Source: an uncultured Granulosicoccaceae bacterium (GTDB lineage: Bacteria; Pseudomonadota; Gammaproteobacteria; Granulosicoccales; Granulosicoccaceae). From it: a stretch of 40,270 bases of DNA. Shown here one piece after another: positions 1-8,130 of this stretch. The first letter of the stretch is position 1; each line of letters opens with the position of its first letter. The stretch is taken from assembly GCA_938035525.1 (NCBI GenBank), contig CALHOI010000001.1, forward strand, positions 1 through 40,270. The letters run 5' to 3'. The notes below the pieces were generated by a model. The model worked only from the letters and a program-made list of their open reading frames with translations. It searched no databases and was not told the DNA's origin. The position numbers were made by a program, and so were the translations under genes.

Positions 1-115
1 AGCCCTTGGTCTTTATTGTTTTGACGACGTGCTGACCGGAAGCTCCACATTATAACGTGAAATTGCGCGCTTTTGTATTTAACAGGCGCAAGTTAACCTT
101 AGAAAACGACGCATT

Positions 116-1342
116 GTGACATTCCAAACATTCGTGCGACAAAATGCCCGCTGGTTGATTGGTGGCGTCGGACTCACTTTTTTCGCAAGCTTCGGGCAAA
201 CGTTTTTCATCGCCATGTTTGCCGGTGGTTATCGAACCGAATTTGGCTTAAGCCATGGTGAATTTGGTTCGGTATACATGCTTGGCACTCTAGCCAGCGC
301 TATCACATTGGTTTTCATAGGAAAAGTTGTCGATTTCTACTCTGTCAGGTGGGTTTCATGCCTGGTTATCGTGGGTTTGGCAGTGGCTTGCGCTCTGATG
401 GCTTCGGTTCGCAGTGTGCCCAGTCTCGTGGTGGCGATTTATTGCCTGCGTTTGGCCGGTCAAGGCATGATGACGCACACGGCGATAACGGCCATGGGTA
501 GGTGGTTTGTGGCGGAGCGTGGCCGAGCCGTTTCTGTCACGAGTGCGGGTCACCAGCTAGGAGAAGCCATTTTTCCTTTTATTGTCATAGGTTTACTCGC
601 AGGCTTAGACTGGCGGATTATATGGTGGGCGTGTTCAGCGGCCCTTCTTTTATTGGCACTGCCTCTGATTCGACTGTGTTTTACCCTGGACAGAACCCCG
701 TCAGGCGCACCCACAGAGCAATCTGAGACAGGCAGGCAATGGACTCGCGCGGAAGCAATACGTGATCCCTGGTTTTGGCTGGCCACTTGCGGTGTGCTGG
801 CGCCTGGCTTTATGGGTACCTCAGTGTGGTTTCACCAGGTGCATTTGCTGGAATTAAAACAATGGGACGCTAATGTGCTGGTGGCGGGTTTCACCATGAT
901 GTCCATTGTCAGCGTTGCCACCAGTTTGCTGACCGGCCAAATGATCGATCGCATCAGTGCACATCAGCTTTTGCCGATGGTGTTGGTGCCGCTGAGTGTC
1001 GCGTGTTTTTTGTTGGCGGTTGCCCAACACGGGTACATGCTGTTGGGGTTCATGCTGCTGCTGGGTATTTGTTATGGGCTTTACGGCGCCATTTTTGGGG
1101 CTATATGGTCGGAAGTTTATGGCACGCGCCATCTCGGCGCAATAAGATCGGTCGTGTTTGCCGGTATGGTGTTGGCCTCAGCGGTCGGTCCCGGTTTGAC
1201 TGGGTGGCTGATTGATTACGGGGTCGGGTTCGAGCAGCAATTACTGGTCATGAGTGCGGTTTCCTTTTTGGGGGTTGTTGTGTTGGTGCCCACAGCGAAA
1301 AGGCTGCATGGGCACGTGCTGGCCAACGCGGCTACTGGCTAG
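116..1342 (+). CDS. MFS transporter, 12-TM, substrate unknown
   Basis: The 408-residue protein is highly hydrophobic, with about twelve predicted membrane segments in two halves separated by a polar loop near residues 195-215. That is the usual size and layout of a major facilitator permease. The segment around residues 40-75 resembles the first helices and the loop 2-3 region of MFS carriers. The start is a GTG at 116, because no ATG lies close upstream. No clear Shine-Dalgarno sequence is visible. The gene converges on the FAD-linked dehydrogenase, and their stop codons overlap in a CTAG. The neighbour suggests an organic acid substrate (inference only), since 2-hydroxyacid dehydrogenases often sit beside carboxylate carriers. 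The family is secure and the substrate is not. Confidence 0.85.
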   Translation: MTFQTFVRQNARWLIGGVGLTFFASFGQTFFIAMFAGGYRTEFGLSHGEFGSVYMLGTLASAITLVFIGKVVDFYSVRWVSCLVIVGLAVACALMASVRSVPSLVVAIYCLRLAGQGMMTHTAITAMGRWFVAERGRAVSVTSAGHQLGEAIFPFIVIGLLAGLDWRIIWWACSAALLLLALPLIRLCFTLDRTPSGAPTEQSETGRQWTRAEAIRDPWFWLATCGVLAPGFMGTSVWFHQVHLLELKQWDANVLVAGFTMMSIVSVATSLLTGQMIDRISAHQLLPMVLVPLSVACFLLAVAQHGYMLLGFMLLLGICYGLYGAIFGAIWSEVYGTRHLGAIRSVVFAGMVLASAVGPGLTGWLIDYGVGFEQQLLVMSAVSFLGVVVLVPTAKRLHGHVLANAATG

Positions 1343-2808
1343 ATTATCTTGCCGGCATTTAATATGCCTTTAGGGTCAAGCGTGTGTTTGAGCAGGCGCA
1401 TGGTGTTGATTTCTGCCTCGCTGCGTGAATAATGCAGATAGGCTTTTTTCTCAAGGCCAATGCCGTGCTCAGCCGAGATCGATCCTCTCACTGGCTGTAA
1501 AGCCTTAAACATGATCTCGTTACACTGGCTTTTCCATTGCTGTTGTTCGTGCGTTAATTGTTCGCTCAGTGTGCCTTGCTTGTCGACTTTAACGTCACCT
1601 TGTTTCGTATCTGGTGCAATGGTGATATGGAGATTGCTGTCTGCCAGATGCCCATAGGCATACATGACCATGTTGGGCCAACTCTTGGTTAACTTGGCTT
1701 TGACATCACTAAGGTAGGTGTCCATGACATTGATAGGCAAGCTGATGTCATAACTGAATGTCGGATGGTGACACGCAAACAAGTCAACGTTTTCCCTGAT
1801 AGTCCAGATGTCCTCACGCTCTTTCTCAGACTGAGCAATGACGGCATCAGTAATAATGTCTTTTCCGAGTGCTGACGCCATGGCTTGTTCGAAGGTGTGC
1901 ATATCGGCCTCTGGCTGAGTGCCTTGTGATTCCACAATGGCATAGGCGTAAGCGTGATCTGGTAGTGGCGCTCGCGGTGAGCCGCCTACATTGGCGTTAG
2001 TGGATAACCGATAAAACTGATTCCAGATGATTTCGAACGAAGTCAGTAGAGAGCCCACTGTTGCATTCATGTGGGCCAGGGTATCGCAAACCTGATCAAA
2101 CGTATCGAATGCCAGCATGGCTGTATTTTTAGTGCTGGTATCTGCTCTGAGCCTGAGCACCGCGCGCGTGACAATGCCAAGTGTGCCTTCGCTACCGATA
2201 AATAGCTGCTTTAGATCGTAGCCGGTATTGTCTTTCATTAGTGCGTTCATAGAGTCGAGCACGGTGCCATCGGCGAGCACCACTTCAAGACCCAGAATTT
2301 GTTCTCGCGTCATGCCGTAGCGCAACACAGAAATGCCTCCAGCATTGGTGGAGATATTTCCTCCAATTGTGCACGAACCTCTTGCTCCAAGATCGAGTGC
2401 GTACAACAAGCCTTGATCTTTTGCGGCTTCGTGAACCCGTTGTAGTACGCAACCGGCCTGGACCGTCATTGTGCGACCAGCCACATCAATAGACTCGATG
2501 CTGCTCATGCGTTCCAGTGACACAACCAGCTCTTCGTTAGTGGTTTTGTTTCCATCGACCAAACCGGTTAAGCCGCCGTGTGTGACGATACGCTGATTGG
2601 CATCGTGGCACGCTTTTACAACCTGACTTAGCTCCTCGGTATTGGCTGGCCTGACTAAGGCCAGTGCCTGCATCGGTGATGCATCCCAATGGTGTGTCGC
2701 GCGCTGTGCAACGGCTGACTGATCAAGCACATTCGCGTCCCCAACGATGGCTTGCAAACGAGACAGTGAGATAGGCATTAAGTGGCTCTTAGAAGATAAA
2801 GAAGCCAT
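1339..2808 (-). CDS. FAD-linked D-2-hydroxyacid dehydrogenase (D-2-hydroxyglutarate/D-lactate dehydrogenase type)
   Basis: The 489-residue protein has the layout of the vanillyl-alcohol-oxidase/PCMH flavoprotein family. An FAD-binding_4 domain spans roughly residues 45-230. It includes a THGGLTGL segment, the IGGNISTNAGG loop that grips the FAD diphosphate, and GSEGTLGI. The C-terminal FAD-oxidase domain ends in the family signature around SAEHGIGLEKK and DPKGILNAGKII. Such enzymes oxidise D-2-hydroxyglutarate, D-lactate or glycolate to the 2-oxoacid and pass electrons to a membrane or ETF acceptor. No iron-sulfur extension is present, so it is not a GlcD-GlcF fusion. The ATG at 2808 is used; a second Met at residue 11 is possible. 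Substrate choice among D-2-hydroxyacids cannot be made from sequence by eye. Confidence 0.85.
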   Translation of the reverse strand: MASLSSKSHLMPISLSRLQAIVGDANVLDQSAVAQRATHHWDASPMQALALVRPANTEELSQVVKACHDANQRIVTHGGLTGLVDGNKTTNEELVVSLERMSSIESIDVAGRTMTVQAGCVLQRVHEAAKDQGLLYALDLGARGSCTIGGNISTNAGGISVLRYGMTREQILGLEVVLADGTVLDSMNALMKDNTGYDLKQLFIGSEGTLGIVTRAVLRLRADTSTKNTAMLAFDTFDQVCDTLAHMNATVGSLLTSFEIIWNQFYRLSTNANVGGSPRAPLPDHAYAYAIVESQGTQPEADMHTFEQAMASALGKDIITDAVIAQSEKEREDIWTIRENVDLFACHHPTFSYDISLPINVMDTYLSDVKAKLTKSWPNMVMYAYGHLADSNLHITIAPDTKQGDVKVDKQGTLSEQLTHEQQQWKSQCNEIMFKALQPVRGSISAEHGIGLEKKAYLHYSRSEAEINTMRLLKHTLDPKGILNAGKII

Positions 2809-2978
2809 TTTGGCAGAAATTTGGCCCAGCTTTGCTGCAAATTAGGGGGTTTTTCAGCATTACCTGCCATGTCAATGCAGCTTTTGCCCGGTTTGCGCCG
2901 CTGTGGCTCATTAGTTGCACCACAGCAAAAAAGGGTTTTTTCAGGCTACCCACAAGCCAGTGACAAAGACGGCGTCGT

Positions 2979-4850
2979 ATGCAGATTAAACAGTCAGAAA
3001 AAAAACAGTCAGAAAAAACCGCCGCGCGGCTTACCATGACCACAGCAGCCTCAGCGGCTGCAAAAACACAGCGCCAGGCATCAGCAATCACACACGCGAA
3101 CAAGCTGCAATGGTTGCAGTGGTTACACGAAATGCTCCCGGACGCAGAGTCCATTTTCTTGTATACCGTTAATCAAAATAACACCATAGCCCTTTGTGCC
3201 TCCAGTCCTGACTCGGCGTTATGCGATGAGTCTCTAAACAACACCGTGCTCTCCTGTGTGCATCGTGCTAAGCCACAGTATGTGGATAACAAAGCCAATG
3301 GAAAACAGCACCTGTTGTCTGTGCCGTTAAAGTCTGAAGCCGGGCATGTTGAACACGTTTTTGTGATGCGAACCCGTCAACTCAACGAGCTGCAGCAAAG
3401 CACGGCTGTCCGTTTAGCTCAATGGGCATCTCTGCAACTGGAGCTGGGAAGCGCTTCAGTTGCAGCCACGGTTGCTGCTAGCAAATCCAGTCCTGAAGCA
3501 CAGCTTTCTCTGTCGTTAATGCAGGCGCTTGAGCGTCATGGGTCATTCACGTCGCTGGCATTTACGCTGGTTAATTCTATTGCCAGCTTGTGTGGCTGCC
3601 TGCGGGTCTCTTTGGGTTGCTACGATGGTAAGACCTTGCGTCTTGTTGCTATGTCGGGTCAGTCAAAAATTGATGATCGACGCAAAATTGCCAGGCAAAT
3701 GTGCGCATTGATGCAGGACACGCTTGCGTGTCGTCGTGCCATGTTTCCCAACGAAGATGCCGAAGCCGCACCCGCTTTACAATCTTACTTTAAAAGTCAG
3801 GGAGAGCATCCCTTACTGTCTTTCGTTATGCCGGGCTCACAGCGCGATCAATTTGTGCTCGTGTTAGAGCGAGAGGTCGAAGAGCATTTTTCCGCAGCCC
3901 AGGCAGATGCGATTGAGCAATCTGTTAAGAGCGTGGCGTCACTGCTGGAGATTGCACATGCGCAGTCTCTTGGCGCACCACAAAAATGCAAACGATGGGC
4001 ATCGGCCAAGTGGAACCAGTTAATAAGCTGGAGTCGTTGGAGTACAAAACAATGGATTGCAGTGGTGGCTTTTGCAGCGTTGTTGTTATCTTTCATTGTG
4101 CCGGGTACGCATAGAATTTCGGCTGAAGCTTACATAGAAGCTTCAGATCGACAAGTGCTGGTAGCGCCTCAAGACGGGTTCATTCTATCGGCACATGCGC
4201 GCGCAGGGGAAATTGTATCCAAAGGTGATTTGCTGGCCACGCTGGACGATCATAACCTGCAATTAGCTGTCGATAAGTGGCGTAGCGAAAAAGCCAAAAA
4301 CGAACAGGAATACGCGCAAGCGCTGGCGCTGCATGATCGTAGTGAGCTGAGTCGACTGCGTGCCGATGTGCAAAGAATTGATGCCGAAATCGCGCTGCTA
4401 CAAGAACAAATAAGGCGCAGTGAACTTCGTGCGCCGTTTGATGGGGTGTTGCTTGATGGTGATTTGACACAATCGTTGGGCGCACCGGTTGCAATGGGCG
4501 ACGTTCTGTTTGAAATTGGTTCTGCCGAACAGTACCGATTGGTGCTGGAGGTTGATGAGCATGACATCGGCTTCGTTAAGCCTACGCAATTGGCGCAACT
4601 GAGGATGGCAGCTTTACCGACAACTCAGTGGGATGCGAAGCTCGGTGACGTGTTACCGGTTGCCGTATCAGAAAAAGGCCGTGCGGCATTTCGTATTCCG
4701 GCAACCATCGCTGGGGATGCCAGTGCCTTGCAACCTGGAATGGAAGGAGTGGGCAAAGTTGAAGTTGGCTCGCGCTCGCTGTTTTGGGTTTATACGCATA
4801 AACTATTAGCGCGCCTGCGATACCTTAGCTGGAAAGTGGGCCTGTCATGA
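2979..4850 (+). CDS. GAF-domain membrane-anchored HlyD-like adaptor protein
   Basis: The 623-residue protein has three parts. Residues about 1-340 are soluble, and residues about 175-335 resemble a GAF sensor domain. One membrane helix begins near W359 (WIAVVAFAALLLSFIVPG). The rest is a barrel-sandwich/HlyD region: a lipoyl-like half (VLVAPQDGFILSAHARAGEI), a helical hairpin of about 60 residues, the second lipoyl half (SELRAPFDGVLL), then beta-barrel sequence. The GAF part should be cytoplasmic and the adaptor part periplasmic (inferred from one anchor helix). Ordinary HlyD proteins lack the large cytoplasmic N-terminus. The ATG at 2979 is used; an ATG at 3036 (residue 20) is equally possible because neither has a good ribosome site. 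Its stop overlaps the next start in ATGA, so the two genes are probably translationally coupled. Confidence 0.75.
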   Translation: MQIKQSEKKQSEKTAARLTMTTAASAAAKTQRQASAITHANKLQWLQWLHEMLPDAESIFLYTVNQNNTIALCASSPDSALCDESLNNTVLSCVHRAKPQYVDNKANGKQHLLSVPLKSEAGHVEHVFVMRTRQLNELQQSTAVRLAQWASLQLELGSASVAATVAASKSSPEAQLSLSLMQALERHGSFTSLAFTLVNSIASLCGCLRVSLGCYDGKTLRLVAMSGQSKIDDRRKIARQMCALMQDTLACRRAMFPNEDAEAAPALQSYFKSQGEHPLLSFVMPGSQRDQFVLVLEREVEEHFSAAQADAIEQSVKSVASLLEIAHAQSLGAPQKCKRWASAKWNQLISWSRWSTKQWIAVVAFAALLLSFIVPGTHRISAEAYIEASDRQVLVAPQDGFILSAHARAGEIVSKGDLLATLDDHNLQLAVDKWRSEKAKNEQEYAQALALHDRSELSRLRADVQRIDAEIALLQEQIRRSELRAPFDGVLLDGDLTQSLGAPVAMGDVLFEIGSAEQYRLVLEVDEHDIGFVKPTQLAQLRMAALPTTQWDAKLGDVLPVAVSEKGRAAFRIPATIAGDASALQPGMEGVGKVEVGSRSLFWVYTHKLLARLRYLSWKVGLS

Positions 4851-6988
4851 GCTCGGTCGACGCATCTGGCAACAATCACTGGGATACGTTCAAGCGTTGC
4901 AAGCCATCGCTGTCCCCCAATATCGAATACGAATCGCGTTCCATTCGCGATGAACGTTGGTTGGTTTTACGCAATACAGTCAGCGGAGACCATGTCAGGC
5001 TTAACGCCAGCGCAACAGACATTCTGTGTTTAATCGACGGGAATAAAACTGTAGAGCAGCTGTGCGCTGAAGGTGAAGAACTGGGCATTACAGCCGAGCA
5101 AATCACTGATTGGTTTGCACCAATGTGTTTTAACGGCTTGCTGAGTCTGGGCTTGCAGAACGAACAAGATCGTTTGGTAGCACAGTATTACAAACAAAAA
5201 TCGAATCTAAAAAAAACACGTTACAGTAATCCTTTAGCTATAAAAATTCCCTTACATAACCCTGATGGCTGGCTTGGTGTCATTGTTGATAAGCTGCCAT
5301 GGCTTTTTAGCCGCTGGCTTTTAGTCACTGTGCTAAGTGTGCTTGCTGTTGCGTTGACGGCAGCCATTGTTAATGCACCGATTATTTATACCGAGTTTAA
5401 GCGCGTTGCTGCGTCGCCGACTCACTGGTGGCTTTATTTGCTGATGTATCCGGCCTTAAAAGCTATCCATGAGCTGGCGCACGCTATGGTCATCAAGCGA
5501 TGGGGAGGCGCGGTGCATGAAACCGGCATTACGTTTTTAGTTCTGATGCCTATCCCTTATGTTGATGCATCTGACGCGTGGATGTTTCCGGGTCGCGCAC
5601 AGCGTGTTCTGGTGGGTGCGGCAGGTATGCTTGCTGAATGCTTGCTAGCCGCAATTGGCTTGTTTGTATTTTTAATGGTGCAGCCTGGTTTGTTGCACGA
5701 TATGGGCTTTGCTCTGTTTGTGATGGGCTCAGCGGCCACGATCATGTTTAATGCTAATCCTTTGTTAAAGTTCGATGGCTATTATATGTTGCAGGATTGG
5801 CTTGATATCCCTAATTTGTACTCACGCGCACAGTCCTACTGTCGCTACCTGGTTAGAAAAAATATTTTTCAAGTTACAGATGCGAAGTCACCGGTCAGTG
5901 CAAAAGGGGAGAAAAAATGGCTGCTTTCTTACGGCATTCTGTCCATTGCTTACCGGTGCATTATTACTGTTGTGATTGCGTTATTTCTTGCTTCAGAGTA
6001 CCTGGTGCTGGGTGTGGCACTTGCGTTGTTTGCGCTGTATCAATTGCTGATTAACCCCGCGTTAAAGTTACGTCGTTACTTAATACACGCTCCCGAACTT
6101 AACGGCGTAAGGCAGCGTTCTATAGTGATGACAATGGGTTTTGTTGCCGTATTAGCGCTGCTGATCGGTTTTATGCCAATGCCATCATCAACCCGAACAC
6201 AAGGAGTTGTGTGGGTGCCCAACCAGGCTCAGGTATTCGCTGCTGAATCGGGGCTTGTTGAACAACTCGTGGTGCAACCCGGAACCGTTGTCGAGGCGGG
6301 TCAAGTGTTGATGCGCTTACGAGCGCCGCAACTCCATACAGCCTTGCAAGTTGCGCAAGCAGAACTGAACGCCACTCAAATCAATTACCGCTCGGCGCAA
6401 CAGCGGAATACCGCAGAGGCGCAACGCTTGTCGGCAGACATCGAATCGTTGCAATTGCGGGTGGAAAGTCTTGATACTCGTATTAGGGATTTGGACGTGG
6501 TTGCCGGTATCCATGGGCTGTTTGTCATTGATGATCGTTTGGTTCTCCAAGGTCGTCACGTGCAGCAGGGCGATCTTCTTGCCCACGTCGTAAATAAAAA
6601 AGACCTTGTTGTAAAGGCAGTACTAACGCAGCAGCGAATGGAACGGTTTCAGGCGGGGGTTGACCAAGTCAACGTCAGGCTTGCTGATCGTTTTGACCAA
6701 TCGCTGGCGGCTACTTTGACGCGTCAAACGCCTGCCGCTTCAAACACATTGCCAAGCCCGGCGCTCGCTTACGATGGCCGGGGCGGCATAGCAGTTGCTT
6801 CGCAAACAGATGAACAATTGAAAACACTGGAAAAAGTGTTTCATATTGAGCTTGCATTGCCCAGCGATGCGGCAATAGCAGGCATCGGGGGTAGGGCCTA
6901 TGTCACATTGCATCATCAGCCTGAATCATTGGGCAAGAGATGGTGGCGATCTACCAGGCAACTTCTGCTTAAGCAACTAACGGTTTAG
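4847..6988 (+). CDS. PqqD-like/RRE - M50 site-2 protease - HlyD fusion protein
   Basis: Three modules are visible in 713 residues. Residues about 31-105 resemble a PqqD-like winged-helix domain, the RiPP recognition element fold, including the typical NASATDILCLIDGNKTVEQL stretch. Residues about 150-440 form a polytopic membrane domain with the zinc protease motif H208-E-L-A-H212 and a downstream NPLLKFDGYY motif (D310) that matches the third metal ligand of the M50/S2P family. Residues about 445-690 are a periplasmic barrel-sandwich region with a helical hairpin. All expected catalytic residues are present. Related proteins are often labelled putative peptide zinc metalloprotease, by analogy with Bacillus YydH. 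Function is inferred: binding, intramembrane cleavage and possibly export of a peptide or protein. It overlaps the previous gene by 4 bases and lies 10 bases before the next. Confidence 0.8.
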   Translation: MSSVDASGNNHWDTFKRCKPSLSPNIEYESRSIRDERWLVLRNTVSGDHVRLNASATDILCLIDGNKTVEQLCAEGEELGITAEQITDWFAPMCFNGLLSLGLQNEQDRLVAQYYKQKSNLKKTRYSNPLAIKIPLHNPDGWLGVIVDKLPWLFSRWLLVTVLSVLAVALTAAIVNAPIIYTEFKRVAASPTHWWLYLLMYPALKAIHELAHAMVIKRWGGAVHETGITFLVLMPIPYVDASDAWMFPGRAQRVLVGAAGMLAECLLAAIGLFVFLMVQPGLLHDMGFALFVMGSAATIMFNANPLLKFDGYYMLQDWLDIPNLYSRAQSYCRYLVRKNIFQVTDAKSPVSAKGEKKWLLSYGILSIAYRCIITVVIALFLASEYLVLGVALALFALYQLLINPALKLRRYLIHAPELNGVRQRSIVMTMGFVAVLALLIGFMPMPSSTRTQGVVWVPNQAQVFAAESGLVEQLVVQPGTVVEAGQVLMRLRAPQLHTALQVAQAELNATQINYRSAQQRNTAEAQRLSADIESLQLRVESLDTRIRDLDVVAGIHGLFVIDDRLVLQGRHVQQGDLLAHVVNKKDLVVKAVLTQQRMERFQAGVDQVNVRLADRFDQSLAATLTRQTPAASNTLPSPALAYDGRGGIAVASQTDEQLKTLEKVFHIELALPSDAAIAGIGGRAYVTLHHQPESLGKRWWRSTRQLLLKQLTV

Positions 6989-6998
6989 CGATAAGCGA

Positions 6999-7913
6999 AT
7001 GATTAAAAAATACATGATGGAACGATGGGTGAATCGGTTTAGGCCGCGCAAGTTTAGTGCGCCTGAATCTGGTCTACGCGCTGGCGTTTTACCGTTTGCA
7101 TTGTGCATGGGTACAGTTGTTCTTACCACCCTGGTCGCACCCCCTATCAATGCTGGCCGAGAGGTATTGTCCGGACTGGATTGCGTCGTCGAGCCAAGTG
7201 CAGTCGTGCGTCTGGGTTCTGCGGTACCCGGGCTTATTGCATCAACCAGCTATGATCGCAGTGATTTTGTTGGTCGTGGTTCCGTTATGGCAACATTAGA
7301 ATCCCGGGTTGAATCTGCTTCATTGGCTATCGCTGAAGAGATCGCAGCCCAAGCCACGGCTGTAGATTTACGTAAAACAACCGCACAGTTTGGTGAACGA
7401 ACCAGAAAACGCAATGCCAGCTTGTTGGCAACATCGTCTATCTCTGCGCAGAACATGGATCAGGTTGAAACTGAAACACGCATTGCCCGTTTACAACTTC
7501 GACAAGAAGAAGAGAATCAACGTTTAGCACAATTGCGTGTTGAGCGCGAACGCGCCGCCCTGGAGCGCCGCATGATCGTCAGTCCAATTGAAGGTACGGT
7601 GGTAGAACGGTATAAATCGGCGGGTGAATACGTTGACAATGACCCGGTATTTGAAATTGCGCAATTAAACCCCTTGCATATAGAGGTTATCGTGCCATTG
7701 GATTACCTTGGCCAAATAGAATCAGGTATGCGTGGTGGTGTCACCTTATTAGCACCTGGTTATGATGACAAAGTACTGGATGCACAAGTACGCCGAATCG
7801 ATGCAGTGTCGGACGCGGCCAGCGCTACCTTTGGTGTGCGATTGGTGCTTGATAACCCTGAACTGAAAATCCCCAGTGGTGTACGTTGCCAGGTCGATTT
7901 CTTCTCGTCCTGA
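6999..7913 (+). CDS. HlyD-family periplasmic adaptor subunit
   Basis: The 304-residue protein has an N-terminal hydrophobic segment at about residues 28-50 (signal anchor or uncleaved signal). A lipoyl-like half follows (GSAVPGLIASTSYDRSDFV), then a coiled-coil hairpin of about 90 residues rich in Glu, Gln, Arg and Ala. The second half is at IVSPIEGTVVERYKSAGEYV, followed by a beta-barrel domain. This is the standard layout of a membrane-fusion protein of RND or ABC exporters. It starts 10 bases after the M50 gene and is almost certainly in the same transcript. It is the second separate adaptor of the cluster and the third adaptor region overall. No inner-membrane pump or TolC-like protein is nearby. 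Role: inferred periplasmic bridge for the M50-centred complex. Confidence 0.85.
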   Translation: MIKKYMMERWVNRFRPRKFSAPESGLRAGVLPFALCMGTVVLTTLVAPPINAGREVLSGLDCVVEPSAVVRLGSAVPGLIASTSYDRSDFVGRGSVMATLESRVESASLAIAEEIAAQATAVDLRKTTAQFGERTRKRNASLLATSSISAQNMDQVETETRIARLQLRQEEENQRLAQLRVERERAALERRMIVSPIEGTVVERYKSAGEYVDNDPVFEIAQLNPLHIEVIVPLDYLGQIESGMRGGVTLLAPGYDDKVLDAQVRRIDAVSDAASATFGVRLVLDNPELKIPSGVRCQVDFFSS

Positions 7914-8130
7914 ATTTAAATTGACTTGAACTGTTCTTCTTGTCTCCCTCAGACTGTTTTTTGCGTGGTTGTTCACGCTTACACGCTGAATAGGCGGGGT
8001 TTCACAAAAAACTGAAGTTTTGTGGCTTGTTGCCGATTTCATCTGTGTATAGGCAGTTTTTTCGCAGCGTCGATTCTGATCGAATGCGGTGAGCCTGCGT
8101 TTATCATCATCGGGTGTCATTGAAGCGAGC

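Noticed and set aside
2789-3154. 121-codon minus-strand frame across the start of the GAF-HlyD gene
   Set aside because: It overlaps two well-supported genes and its cysteine-rich product matches nothing; it is a shadow frame.
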